From NCBI RefSeq assembly GCF_041080865.1, contig NZ_CP160906.1, positions 3,123,629 through 3,187,628 on the forward strand: a stretch of DNA of 64,000 bases. The letters are read 5' to 3'. Positions 8,459 to 16,984 of this stretch are shown here, in pieces (the stretch's first letter is position 1; the number at the start of each line of letters is the position of its first letter). The translations under genes and the position numbers were made by a program. Below the pieces are notes generated by a model. That model worked only from the letters and a program-made list of their open reading frames with translations. It had not been told where the DNA came from and did no database searches. The DNA is from Psychromonas sp. MME1. GTDB taxonomy: Bacteria > Pseudomonadota > Gammaproteobacteria > Enterobacterales > Psychromonadaceae.

Positions 8459-9448
8459 ATGAAAAGAATACTCTCTATGGTTTTAATAATATTAGTGGCT
8501 GGATGTAGTAATACTAGCGCGTTCATCGACTACGGTGATGAGGATACACAAAAGATACAAGATACAGATGCCTCGATTGGCTATGAAGCACTCAAGAATG
8601 CTCCTATATGCTGCACGTCATTGAGTGAACTTAATTATACTACAATCTCTACTCCTGGTGCGTTTGATTATATTATTACGGACAAAAATGACGCGTTTAA
8701 TTTTACTACGGGTAAATCATTCGTCCAAGGTATTACGCTCCCTGCAGCAGAAGGGACAATTAAAATTAGTGTATCTGCTCCTATGGTATCAAGTGTTTTT
8801 GTTCCAACAATAGTCATATTAGATGAGCAATATAAACCACTAAGATTGTACGGAGAAGAAAGTATTCACTACGAAAGTGGGTCTGTGTTAAGGATTGATA
8901 GGTTCTTTGCCAATATTGAAATCCCGCCTATATTTAATAATGGTCGCCATGCAAAACATTTAGTTATCCTGACCACCGAAAAAGCAATGAAGGAAACGAC
9001 AAAGCTTGTCCCACCTGAACCGACATCGACAAAAATTGATCGCGAAGCGTTAATGATCAAAGCGAATATGCTCGAACCATTTCGACATACTGCAACAGGT
9101 GTTGTTAGACTTACCTTTGATTACACACCATATACAGCCAGCTCGATGAAAAAGACAATAGCAAAAGAGCTCAATGACAGCCACAAAGCTCAAGCAATCG
9201 TTACCACAAATGAAATGGAAAACATTAAACCGAAAGCAACTGCTATTAAAGAACCAGTGGCCACATCTCAGGTCAGTAATAACTCGATTCAACCAGAAAG
9301 TGAAAATATGTATATTCTTTTAATTGAAAAATCGGTAAAAGAAGAGGACTACAAAAAAGCACTGCGGTTTGTTGAAGAAGCAGAAAAAGCAGGTTCAACG
9401 AAAGCGCGTGATGCAATGTTTGAAGCGATGAAAAATACCAATAAATAA
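8459..9448 (+). CDS. MalM-like periplasmic lipoprotein
   Basis: A 329-aa protein like the maltose-operon periplasmic protein MalM. The start at 8459 is preferred over 8423 because AAAGGAATAATA precedes it and it gives a clean lipoprotein signal, MKRILSMVLIILVAGC. Recognisable segments are PICCTSLSELNYTTI, VFVPTIVILDEQYKPLRLY and LVILTTEKAMKETTKLVPP. The C-terminal 60 residues (ILLIEKSVKEEDYKKALRFV) are helical, as in Vibrio MalM. MalM has no proven catalytic role. No maltose genes surround it here, so it is either a stray paralog or linked to another maltose-type uptake system such as the LamB/MalK genes of the agar locus. Confidence 0.8.
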   Translation: MKRILSMVLIILVAGCSNTSAFIDYGDEDTQKIQDTDASIGYEALKNAPICCTSLSELNYTTISTPGAFDYIITDKNDAFNFTTGKSFVQGITLPAAEGTIKISVSAPMVSSVFVPTIVILDEQYKPLRLYGEESIHYESGSVLRIDRFFANIEIPPIFNNGRHAKHLVILTTEKAMKETTKLVPPEPTSTKIDREALMIKANMLEPFRHTATGVVRLTFDYTPYTASSMKKTIAKELNDSHKAQAIVTTNEMENIKPKATAIKEPVATSQVSNNSIQPESENMYILLIEKSVKEEDYKKALRFVEEAEKAGSTKARDAMFEAMKNTNK

Positions 9449-9705
9449 CCATAGGAAAATATAATTTTCAGGATCCCAATGACATGAAATTTATAAAGTT
9501 GTTGGGATAATCTTATCTTTTCATTTTAGATGCTTCTACACACCACACCAGTACAACCTGAAATAATAATGGTTTTAAGTTGTATATCACAAAATGATAG
9601 TCATTTATTTTTGTAAAATAAATCTTGATCACATCTTTTGAAAGTTTTATAATTGCTTTGCTGTTAAAGAACAGAGCTTATAACAACTTTAAAAGGAGAT
9701 TTACT

Positions 9706-9906
9706 ATGTTATATTCAATTAAACGTTTATTTACTCGTACTGAAGATTATGCTGGTCGAGATATCGATAAAGTGATTGCTAGTTTAGCGGTTAATTCAGG
9801 TACACCAGCGCATGTTTGGTCATATCTTAAAGAGCAAGCTGTTTATGAGAACACAGTAAACGGATTACGCGTATACCCACATGAAGTTGGTAAATATGCA
9901 GCTTAA
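9706..9906 (+). CDS. Small 66-aa protein, unknown
   Basis: The ATG at 9706 follows a strong AAAAGGAGATTTACT ribosome site, so I start here and not at 9625. The 66-aa product, beginning MLYSIKRLFTRTEDYAGRDI, has no signal peptide or membrane segment. It has an amphipathic N-terminal half and ends HEVGKYAA. I do not recognise a family. The strong ribosome site and the downstream hairpin suggest an abundant, independently transcribed small protein. Confidence 0.65.
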   Translation: MLYSIKRLFTRTEDYAGRDIDKVIASLAVNSGTPAHVWSYLKEQAVYENTVNGLRVYPHEVGKYAA

Positions 9907-9948
9907 TGAGGTGCATAATAGCACTGTGCTGTATAAAAGTAGGAATAT

Positions 9949-9993
9949 GCTGCTCAGTAGATAATTGCCTTAACGCATTCTACTAAGAGCAGC
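9949..9993. terminator. Hairpin after the 66-aa gene
   Basis: GCTGCTC-AGTAGA at 9949-9961 pairs with TCTACT-A-A-GAGCAGC at 9979-9993 around a 17-nt loop. It is followed by only a weak T-rich stretch (ACTTTATTTAT). It is probably a terminator or a 3' stabilising stem for the small gene. Confidence 0.45.
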
Positions 9994-10179
9994 TCACTTT
10001 ATTTATAAAAAATAAAGTAATCATAATTTAAAACAAGTTAGATAATATAATTTAACCTGTTTATTATTAAATTAAAAATTCTCGAAAGATCCCCTATATA
10101 AAATTTTCTACATCACCTCACGACATCTGGTATTTATGTTTACTCAGCGTCGATCTTTTTTAAGGTTATCAAAAGATAA

Positions 10180-10677
10180 TTATAGATTAAGGTAACGATT
10201 CATTGCCATTTTAAGATTATCTGATTTACTACCAAAAATAGCGTGGATGCTGTGATCTTGGGCATATACAACGCCAACTGCGCCTAGTTTTTTTAATTGC
10301 AATTCATCTATCACTTTTACATTATTAACTTTTACTCTGAGTCGAGTAAGGCAAGCATCAAGTTCTTGAATATTGTTTTTTCCTCCAAAAGCTGTGACGA
10401 GATCCTTTGCAAGATCAACATTCGTATCAATCCAATTTGTCATATCTTGGCGATACTTATCGGAATTAATGCCAAATATTGCTTGGGCAACACGGTCAAT
10501 GATAATAACCCCTTTTGCACCCAGTGCTTTTAACTGAGCTTTATCAACACTTGTTGTGTCTTTCACTGTAACTCTTAGGCGAGTTAAGCATGCATCAAGC
10601 TGTTCGATGTTTTGTTTGCCACCAAAGGAGGCGACGAGTGCGTTGGCCATTTCGGCGTTTGAAAGGTTGCTTGTCAT
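10180..10677 (-). CDS. Tandem PTS EIIB (glucose-family) domain protein
   Basis: A 165-aa protein made of two complete glucose-family EIIB domains and nothing else. Domain 1 spans about residues 6-75 (ALVASFGGKQNIEQLDACLTRLRVTV, then LGAKGVII and QAIFGINSD). Domain 2 spans about 85-160 (DLVTAFGGKNNIQELDACLTRLRVKV, LGAVGVVY, HAIFGSKSD). Both keep the phosphorylated Cys in LDACLTRLRV. EIIB normally accepts phosphate from EIIA and passes it to sugar through EIIC, but no EIIC or EIIA lies nearby. Possible roles are a partner for a remote EIIC or a phosphorylation-sensing regulator. It has its own upstream region. Confidence 0.85.
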   Translation of the reverse strand: MTSNLSNAEMANALVASFGGKQNIEQLDACLTRLRVTVKDTTSVDKAQLKALGAKGVIIIDRVAQAIFGINSDKYRQDMTNWIDTNVDLAKDLVTAFGGKNNIQELDACLTRLRVKVNNVKVIDELQLKKLGAVGVVYAQDHSIHAIFGSKSDNLKMAMNRYLNL

Positions 10678-10970
10678 AAAATATTTCCTTATATGTATTT
10701 AAATAGAGGTTATTGTTCTATGTTTATAACGCTCTGATTGTTGATGTTGTACTTAATAATTTAATTGCAGGATAAATATTAACAAACCTAAACTCTGTAG
10801 ACCAGTTTGTGGTTTAAATCATAGATTGGAAATTCAAAGTGGTCAATAGGTTGATGACTTCTGTTTGATATTTGTTTGGAACAAGTTATGTAAGGTAAGT
10901 TAGCCTAAAAGCGTGTGGGGTTTTCTGCGCAGAACTTAGAGCACATAGTTATTGCAATCGCTATTATATA
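10678..10970. other. Intergenic region, nothing recognised
   Basis: AT-rich sequence upstream of the EIIB protein. It should hold its promoter, but I see no clear operator, repeat or small gene. Confidence 0.5.
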
Positions 10971-11004
10971 AACAAGCCGATTACATCAGTAATCGGCTTG
11001 TGTT
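10971..11004 (-). terminator. Terminator of the FG-GAP lipoprotein gene
   Basis: AACAAGCCGATTAC at 10971-10984 pairs with GTAATCGGCTTGTGTT at 10989-11004 around a 4-nt loop, 24 bp after the stop of the minus-strand gene. On that strand it is followed by TTTATATAA. Confidence 0.75.
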
Positions 11005-11027
11005 AAACGATAAAAACTGTCTAATTA

Positions 11028-14000
11028 TTAACGTTTTATGATGGTGATGTCACCAGGTGCCCAACCAATACCTCTCTCCTGATGCTCTCCATTTTCAGTA
11101 TTAAATTCAAAGAATAGAAAGTGGAAGTTACCATCTGGTAGATCGGCAGTAGGGGTTACATTTGCATCAGACAAGTCAAACTCAACTTCAATTGTACCTG
11201 ATTGTGTACCTGCAGCTATTAAGCCTATGTCGGTTGCAGGAATGTAATCTTTTGCTAGCCCCCAGCTAGAGGTCATTTCACGAAGTCTATAACTGATACC
11301 ACTGTCATTCACCAGGTCACCTGAACCAGCGTTATAGTTAAAGGTTACAACCATCTTCGTATCTGTATAGTGAGTGGTCATGTATTTGCTATTATCATCA
11401 AATACACCACTTTTCTCTTCACGAACCATTACCTTTAAGCTCACTACTTTTTCTACTATTGCTTGTCCTGGTTCAGATCCATTCGCTGTTGCTGTAATCG
11501 TCACATCACCCGCGGCGACACCCGTTACTTCGCCATTATCACGCACTGTTGCAACGCTAGTATCACTACTGCTCCAAGTAACTGACATATCATCAGCATC
11601 GGTGTCAAAAACTGTTGTTGTCAGCTCTGCTGCCAACTGGATAGACTCGCTTTTGTATAGTGGTTGATCTGATCCTGTAACAGCAATAGCCGATACGTAA
11701 ATCGGATCATCAGAGACAGTCACTTCAAAAGAGGCCGTTGCAGCGGCGTTCTCAAGTGATGTAATTGTAATTGTCGCTGTACCGGTTTTTGTAGCGCTTG
11801 ATGTAATAAGCCCCTCTGCATCTACCGAAGCAATGGTAACATCTGATGATGTATAGCTAACCGAATTAATCGCATTAAACGGAGTAAAGATGGGTTCAAT
11901 TTGATAAGTTGAATCGGTATTAATACGTTTGCTTGTGCGCGATAATGTAATCGCTTCGGGTGTTGGGCTTACAGTATCTTGGCTGTTAGATTTATAAAGT
12001 GTGTCCGCAGCAATATCATTAAAGGTGACGGTTTCGCCATTACGCCATGTGATTTTAACGCTTTTTATCGCTGTTTCATCACCTAAACCAAAGTGCATAA
12101 TGTTAAGCATACTTTGTGAGAACACTTCACCAGCAGAAGCGACACGTTTTACATACTCTTTGCCATTTTCAGTGGTTACAATTACCTCTGCTCCATATGA
12201 GTCAATACCTTTAAGTGGGCTGTATTTAACATCGATTAAGAGATAATGACCTGCGTTTTCAATTTGATTTTGGTAGAGGTACCATTTTCCTAACTCATCT
12301 GAGCCGTTTAACATATCTACCTTGCCATCGAGATCAAAGTCAAAGGCTTGTCCCATGTCACCATGGCCTTTATCTTCAGGATCGCGCGCACCATGCTGTG
12401 TCACCGCTTGGAAGCTTCCTTTACCTGTATTAAGTAATAATACGTCTGAAACACGCTCTTTTAGGTATCCGTAGCGATAAACAAACAGGTCATTGAAACC
12501 ATTATTATTAAAGTCGCCAGAGGTTACCCCCCACGCGTTGCCACCTAGTGGAATATTCCACTCTTCGGTTGCATCAACAAAACCTTCCTCTGTATTGAGT
12601 AATAATATATCTCGACGGTTGTGGTTATTTGGTTCCCAATCGTAATCAAGTGTTGCGACATTATCTAGTTTAAAGGCGATATTCCAGAATAGGTCGCCAT
12701 CACGTACTGTTTCAGCAGTCCATTTTCCATCTTTAAAGCCGATATATAAACCATTTTCAGTGCGCTCTTCAGGCCATCCTTCTGCATCACCTGTTTGGCT
12801 AATGACCACTGAATCAGGTGCATCTCGCATCTCATCAGGGTATTGGTTCTCTTGGAAACCAGTCGCTTTAATGGGAGTGCGAACTTTGTTTTTACCTAGG
12901 AAAATTGGGAAAGTACCGTTATAAGTACTACGGTAAACCATATCCATTTCAGAAAATTTAATATCACCTTCACTGGTAAAATTGATTAACGTTGTCCCTT
13001 TTTCTGCTTTGTCACGGAAATCGACAGACTGAGTTAATGGATTATAGTCGATAGATTTATTCGACAGCTGGTAGAGCGGCAGGCCGCGGGCTAAATAGAG
13101 GTCTGGACGACCATCATTATCAACATCAACGCTGGCTGCGCCAAAGGTATTACTACCGTTTAATACTGAATCCGGTAGTAGTTCTGCACTTACATTTGTA
13201 AAAGTAAAATCGCCATTACCTTTCCATAAACTGATAGGGGAGTAGCTAGATACTAATAAGATATCTTCTTTACCATCGCGGTTATAATCAAGCATCAGTA
13301 CGCGTTCTGCATCAATCTCTTCTAAGCCCGAAACACGCACAGCGGTAAAGGTCTGGTCACCATTATTACGGTAAAATAGTTGTTGAGGTGAAGTTGAATT
13401 TGGTGTTTTAGCATTGACTAATAACAGATCTAAATGGCCATCGTTATCAAAGTCAGCCCAACGAGGCGCACGACCACGGGCAGGGGTTAATATGCCTGTT
13501 TCTTTAGAAACATTAGTGAAGGTACCATCGCCATTATTTTTTAATAATTCATAGGAACTATCACTGGTACCGTTTGCGCCACCTACCGATTGCATAAGGT
13601 CTAAATCACCATCATTATCGTAATCACCCCATGCAGAGCCATGTAGATCGGGTACAGTGCCTTCTCCATAGATAGGATTCATATCGGAAAGGTCACCATC
13701 GTTATTGGTCACCACTATTGTAGAGACGAAGTTGTGGTTGTTTAGTGCAAAATCATAATCGCCATCGTTATCGAAATCGGCGACAGCGGGGCCACTATAT
13801 TTATAGGTTACTGCGGTTGTCATACCGCGCTCTTCGGCGATATCTTTGAACATTGGGATATTAGCATCGACAGCCGTAAATTCGATTTTCTTAACTTCAA
13901 TATCGCCATCACGTGCCACAAATTTTACCACACGGCTAAGGCCATTATCTGCCGTTTTTGCTGCGCTTGCTTCTGGCAGGTTTAGTAACATGTTGATGGT

Positions 14001-14309
14001 GTTCTCACCCTTTTGCGGGATATTGACATTATCTAGCACTATCTGATCATCTATAAATACACTTAGGTGAGCATATTCAGTTAATGCGTTAATCGTCAGT
14101 GTTAGTTGCTGTGTGCCCTCTTCGGTAAAAGTTTGTAGGGCTTCGAAAGGTTCATAGATACTTACTTTAAACTGAGCTGGGAGTGGCGTTAAGTCACTTG
14201 GTGGTGTGTTAGGTGTATCGGAACTAGAGGAATTACAGCCTGCGACTAACGCGACTGAAAGCGATAAAGCCAGATATTTTAATTTGAATTTAGAAAGATG
14301 GTTCATCAT
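11028..14309 (-). CDS. Surface lipoprotein with FG-GAP, UnbV and Big2 domains
   Basis: A protein of about 1093 aa exported as a lipoprotein (signal ending SVALVAGC, Cys about 25). ATG 14309 is used, although a TTG at 14312 is also open. An N-terminal beta-sandwich (about 45-145) is followed by FG-GAP/VCBS repeats (about 155-690) with calcium loops such as DFDNDGDYDFAL, DYDNDGDLDLMQ, DFDNDGHLDLLL and DVDNDGRPDLYL. A UnbV/ASPIC domain follows (about 700-775), then two bacterial Ig-like group 2 domains (about 790-965) and a C-terminal beta-rich module. It has no catalytic domain. It probably binds polysaccharide or scaffolds agarases on the surface. Two TTGG-N4-CCAA-type boxes lie 110-155 bp upstream. 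Confidence 0.85.
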   Translation of the reverse strand: MMNHLSKFKLKYLALSLSVALVAGCNSSSSDTPNTPPSDLTPLPAQFKVSIYEPFEALQTFTEEGTQQLTLTINALTEYAHLSVFIDDQIVLDNVNIPQKGENTINMLLNLPEASAAKTADNGLSRVVKFVARDGDIEVKKIEFTAVDANIPMFKDIAEERGMTTAVTYKYSGPAVADFDNDGDYDFALNNHNFVSTIVVTNNDGDLSDMNPIYGEGTVPDLHGSAWGDYDNDGDLDLMQSVGGANGTSDSSYELLKNNGDGTFTNVSKETGILTPARGRAPRWADFDNDGHLDLLLVNAKTPNSTSPQQLFYRNNGDQTFTAVRVSGLEEIDAERVLMLDYNRDGKEDILLVSSYSPISLWKGNGDFTFTNVSAELLPDSVLNGSNTFGAASVDVDNDGRPDLYLARGLPLYQLSNKSIDYNPLTQSVDFRDKAEKGTTLINFTSEGDIKFSEMDMVYRSTYNGTFPIFLGKNKVRTPIKATGFQENQYPDEMRDAPDSVVISQTGDAEGWPEERTENGLYIGFKDGKWTAETVRDGDLFWNIAFKLDNVATLDYDWEPNNHNRRDILLLNTEEGFVDATEEWNIPLGGNAWGVTSGDFNNNGFNDLFVYRYGYLKERVSDVLLLNTGKGSFQAVTQHGARDPEDKGHGDMGQAFDFDLDGKVDMLNGSDELGKWYLYQNQIENAGHYLLIDVKYSPLKGIDSYGAEVIVTTENGKEYVKRVASAGEVFSQSMLNIMHFGLGDETAIKSVKITWRNGETVTFNDIAADTLYKSNSQDTVSPTPEAITLSRTSKRINTDSTYQIEPIFTPFNAINSVSYTSSDVTIASVDAEGLITSSATKTGTATITITSLENAAATASFEVTVSDDPIYVSAIAVTGSDQPLYKSESIQLAAELTTTVFDTDADDMSVTWSSSDTSVATVRDNGEVTGVAAGDVTITATANGSEPGQAIVEKVVSLKVMVREEKSGVFDDNSKYMTTHYTDTKMVVTFNYNAGSGDLVNDSGISYRLREMTSSWGLAKDYIPATDIGLIAAGTQSGTIEVEFDLSDANVTPTADLPDGNFHFLFFEFNTENGEHQERGIGWAPGDITIIKR

Positions 14310-14420
14310 CAATATAATCCTTTACATATTAGCGTGCAGAAATGAGCTCGAGCGATATCGTTTGCTAAAGCATCACAATTAGGTGGTAGATTAAACAATT
14401 CGCCTAACTTTTATTCAATC

Positions 14421-14432
14421 GTGGTTATCCAA
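14421..14432. promoter_or_regulatory. Putative FadR-type operator (GTGGTTATCCAA)
   Basis: GTGG-TTAT-CCAA matches the locus-wide palindrome TTGG-N4-CCAA at seven of eight fixed positions. It lies about 115 bp upstream of the FG-GAP lipoprotein gene and is paired with the box at 14453. Confidence 0.55.
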
Positions 14433-14452
14433 TTTGGTGAGTTTGATTGCAA

Positions 14453-14464
14453 TTGGTTTTCCAA
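14453..14464. promoter_or_regulatory. Putative FadR-type operator (TTGGTTTTCCAA)
   Basis: Exact TTGG-N4-CCAA match in the promoter region of the FG-GAP lipoprotein gene, 32 bp from the box at 14421 (about three helical turns), which would allow cooperative binding. Confidence 0.65.
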
Positions 14465-14685
14465 AACTGTGATGGCGTTATCTTTTGGTTGTTCAATTTT
14501 ATTTTTGGTATGGGGTGCTTGAAAAGTAATGAATTTATTTAGCTTAAATATAAATGCATTGTTTACTTAGGGGCTCTATACTATTTAGTGTTGAGACCGT
14601 TGTTTCTATATTGAAATGTTGTGTCAGTTTTGATGTGGAATAACGCATGAATAGCTAAAATAGATACTTAAAGAGGGGGGAGATA

Positions 14686-14712
14686 AACCAGGCTGAAAAA
14701 TTCAACCTGGTT
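14686..14712 (-). terminator. Terminator of the orphan binding lipoprotein
   Basis: AACCAGGCTGAA at 14686-14697 pairs, with one mismatch, with TTCAACCTGGTT at 14701-14712, just after the minus-strand stop at 14721. Confidence 0.6.
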
Positions 14713-14720
14713 GATACTGT

Positions 14721-15332
14721 TTAGTCAATATAATCTATTGAGTGAACTACAATAGTTTGCTCTGAAATTGGACCAACCGAATAGAGTGTAAATTCTGCGA
14801 TCGTATTGAGTGATAAATCGCTACCTCCACGGTAACCTTCAAGGCCTTTTTTAGCGCCATCAAATAGGTAATTAACCGTTGATACACCTGGTGGCAGATA
14901 GATAGGAAGATCTAGTTGATGCTTCGCAGCGCCCATTATTCCTATGTTGTCGGAAACTTTCAACTCAATACGTGCTTCTTCTGTGCCTTTGTTTTCTAAC
15001 TCAAGCACTAACCCTTTTTTATGGCTCCAGTCATAGTTTCCACTGACAGGATGAAACTTGATACTTGGCCATTTTGAGTTAGCTTCTGACTGCGATACTC
15101 TATCAAAGATGATTTCTAATGAGTCGTCTACAACTTTATAACTTGTATATAACTTTGCAGTTTTAGCAAGGAATTCGCCTTCAGTAACGTTGATCTGCAC
15201 TGATTCAACATTTTCTTCTGCCATTCTGTCGGTTTCAATTATATTGCTATTGTCTGAACTGGTATTTGCACAACCAACCATCATTCCTGCTGTCATTAGG
15301 GCAATGGTAAGTTTTTTTTTCATCATTGACAT
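14721..15332 (-). CDS. Orphan lipoprotein like the GH50 N-terminal module
   Basis: A 203-aa lipoprotein with signal MSMMKKKLTIALMTAGMMVGC and a strong AAAGGAG site upstream. Mature residues 45-203 are a single beta-sandwich that aligns along its whole length with the first module of the GH50 enzyme at 39926. Shared segments include EFLAKTAKLYTSYKVV / AFLAKTENTHTSYEVV, KWPSIKFHPVSGNYDW / KWPNMKFRPVAGSYDW, and the identical GAA/GAATHQLDLPIY and HAIDYID-type ends. No catalytic domain follows, and the stop is followed by a terminator. The role is inferred: a surface agar or oligosaccharide-binding protein. An exact TTGG-N4-CCAA box lies 33 bp upstream. Confidence 0.8.
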   Translation of the reverse strand: MSMMKKKLTIALMTAGMMVGCANTSSDNSNIIETDRMAEENVESVQINVTEGEFLAKTAKLYTSYKVVDDSLEIIFDRVSQSEANSKWPSIKFHPVSGNYDWSHKKGLVLELENKGTEEARIELKVSDNIGIMGAAKHQLDLPIYLPPGVSTVNYLFDGAKKGLEGYRGGSDLSLNTIAEFTLYSVGPISEQTIVVHSIDYID

Positions 15333-15364
15333 GGTTTATCTCCTTTAAAATTTCCAACAACACG

Positions 15365-15376
15365 TTGGATAACCAA
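15365..15376. promoter_or_regulatory. Putative FadR-type operator (TTGGATAACCAA)
   Basis: Exact TTGG-N4-CCAA match 33 bp upstream of the orphan lipoprotein start, a repressing position close to the likely transcription start. Confidence 0.65.
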
Positions 15377-15660
15377 TTTTGATAAGTATACATACCAATA
15401 TATATATTTTTTGTGATCAGTTTATAATTGTGTGTTATTTGATGAGTTTCAATCACATTATTGAGATGATATTAGCTACTTTACGTTGTCTTTAAGTTGT
15501 TTTTTTTGGTTTTTACTTCACTTTTCTTTGCAAATCATTTCAAAAATGTATAAGAATTACACCAGTTTGTGTGAGTGTTTAACCTATTTTTGGTGGGGGG
15601 GGAGTAATTGATAGCGAACTAGTGCTTCATACTATTATTAGGTGTTTAAGTTGAAAATTA
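15377..15660. other. Intergenic region with G8 run
   Basis: AT-rich stretch upstream of the orphan lipoprotein, carrying an eight-G run at about 15595-15602. No gene is seen. Confidence 0.4.
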
Positions 15661-15690
15661 AAAAGCCGCGCTCGATCTGAACACGGCTAG
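15661..15690 (-). terminator. Terminator of the GH16 gene
   Basis: On the minus strand AGCCGTG pairs with CGCGGCT (one G-T pair) and is followed by a T-run (TTTTTAATTTT). It lies 34 bp after the GH16 stop. Confidence 0.7.
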
Positions 15691-15723
15691 TATTGCTTGT
15701 TAGTGACTCGCTATTGAGCTTAA

Positions 15724-16920
15724 CTATTTGGGTTTATAAACTCGGATCCAATCAACTAACATTGTTGTTTTACCCGATTCATTAGCAAGTTGTTGATCTG
15801 TAGGATCTGCTTCCCACCAACTTTGTAGCTCCATGTTAATAATAATATCAGCGGGTTTGTAAAAACCTTTACCTGATTGATAGCTGTAGGGATCGATAAC
15901 CGATAGCGTTGATTTAGCACTGGCTGCTTTTAATGTTGCAAAGCTAAAGTCTTCATCGCTCACAGCATACTCTTCAGTAACTTGGTAGCCTTTGTCAATA
16001 ATTATGTGGCCATTATCAGCTGCTGGGTAAGTATAGTGCCACTGATCGTTGATTTTACTAGCGAAGGCATTTTTGTAAAGTACACGCACTAACTCGCCAT
16101 CAATGTAATATTCAAAGTGAAAAGGGCTTATCCAGTATGTACCCACTTGGATATACTGTCTATCACCACTATTCCAGCCAAAATCACCCCAGCTGGCAAA
16201 TCCATGAATATCACTTTTCCACCAACTGTTGATATCGCGTGGTTGGTAATCAGTAAAGGGCTTTCGAATAAATGAATGATGGCTTAAATGAATCAATTCA
16301 GAGAAATAATCATTACCATTTTCTGCACCAGGGTAAGCTTCTATAATATCGATTTCTTGCGTATCATCTGGACTTAATAACCATACTGCTGCCGCTAATG
16401 ATACATCAGGTAAGCTTACACTTGCTTCGACATAAGCTGGGTAGACAACCTGTCTTGCGGAGCTAATAACACCTGCATCAACTCCTGGTTTATCTTGCTT
16501 ACCACTGCTTGCGCTTCGTGATACTTTAAAAGCTAGATTTCCATCCTTAACTGAAACGTGATCATGTTTCCAATAGGTCGAACCTGGGCCATCCCAATCG
16601 GCATGGTAAAAGTTATACCATTTATCATTTTCGCCAAAATAGGTTTTTTCAGTTCTAGGCGAAAAGTCATAGGTAAAGTCATCAGACATTGCTGTTACTT
16701 CAACCCAGTTTTTACCTTCACCAATCGCTGCAGGAACGGGTAATTGTTGGACGTCACTAGGGTCATAACTTAATGCTTTATAACCATTGCGTGCGATATC
16801 AGTAATCGGTGTATTAGGTTCCTCTACCGGTGGAGGCTGAGGAGCTGGGGTTTCGGTAGAGCTAGAGCCACAACCTGTTAAACCAATTGCCAGCAAAGGA
16901 AATAAAATTATTTTATTCAT
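15724..16920 (-). CDS. GH16 lipoprotein, probable beta-agarase
   Basis: The start at 16920 gives a 398-aa lipoprotein (MNKIILFPLLAIGLTGC). Upstream in-frame codons lie inside a terminator stem, so they are rejected. After a Pro-rich linker (residues 25-45) comes a GH16 jelly-roll. The catalytic motif is EIDIIE (within QEIDIIEAYPG), with nucleophile and acid/base Glu flanking the Asp. Aromatic subsite residues include WLLSPDD, HHSF and NSWWKSDIHGF, and it ends DWIRVYKPK, typical of GH16 agarases and porphyranases. It should cut agarose internally to neoagaro-oligosaccharides at the cell surface. No sulfatase is near, which favours agarose over porphyran. It follows the GlyGly-CTERM gene after a terminator, so it may depend on read-through. 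Confidence 0.88.
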   Translation of the reverse strand: MNKIILFPLLAIGLTGCGSSSTETPAPQPPPVEEPNTPITDIARNGYKALSYDPSDVQQLPVPAAIGEGKNWVEVTAMSDDFTYDFSPRTEKTYFGENDKWYNFYHADWDGPGSTYWKHDHVSVKDGNLAFKVSRSASSGKQDKPGVDAGVISSARQVVYPAYVEASVSLPDVSLAAAVWLLSPDDTQEIDIIEAYPGAENGNDYFSELIHLSHHSFIRKPFTDYQPRDINSWWKSDIHGFASWGDFGWNSGDRQYIQVGTYWISPFHFEYYIDGELVRVLYKNAFASKINDQWHYTYPAADNGHIIIDKGYQVTEEYAVSDEDFSFATLKAASAKSTLSVIDPYSYQSGKGFYKPADIIINMELQSWWEADPTDQQLANESGKTTMLVDWIRVYKPK

Positions 16921-16950
16921 GATTTTTTCTCTTTTAATTAACTGCATAAT

Positions 16951-16981
16951 AAAAGAGAGTGCCGATTTGACACTCTCTTTT
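16951..16981 (-). terminator. Terminator/attenuator between GlyGly-CTERM gene and GH16
   Basis: A perfect 11-bp stem, AAAAGAGAGTG at 16951-16961 and CACTCTCTTTT at 16971-16981, with a 9-nt loop, runs into TTTTATTAT on the minus strand. It sits only 30 bp upstream of the GH16 start. GH16 expression therefore probably comes from partial read-through or a very short promoter. Confidence 0.75.
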
Positions 16982-16984
16982 ATC

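Larger units (their letters stand above)
14310..14720. other. Intergenic region with operators and terminator
   Basis: Promoter region of the FG-GAP lipoprotein (two TTGG-N4-CCAA-type boxes) and, at its right end, the terminator of the orphan lipoprotein gene. No further gene is seen. Confidence 0.6.

Noticed and set aside
15724-16920. GH16 as a carrageenase
   Set aside because: The neighbours are all agar-type (GH50, GH117, anhydro-L-galactose genes) and no sulfatase is present, so agarase is preferred.
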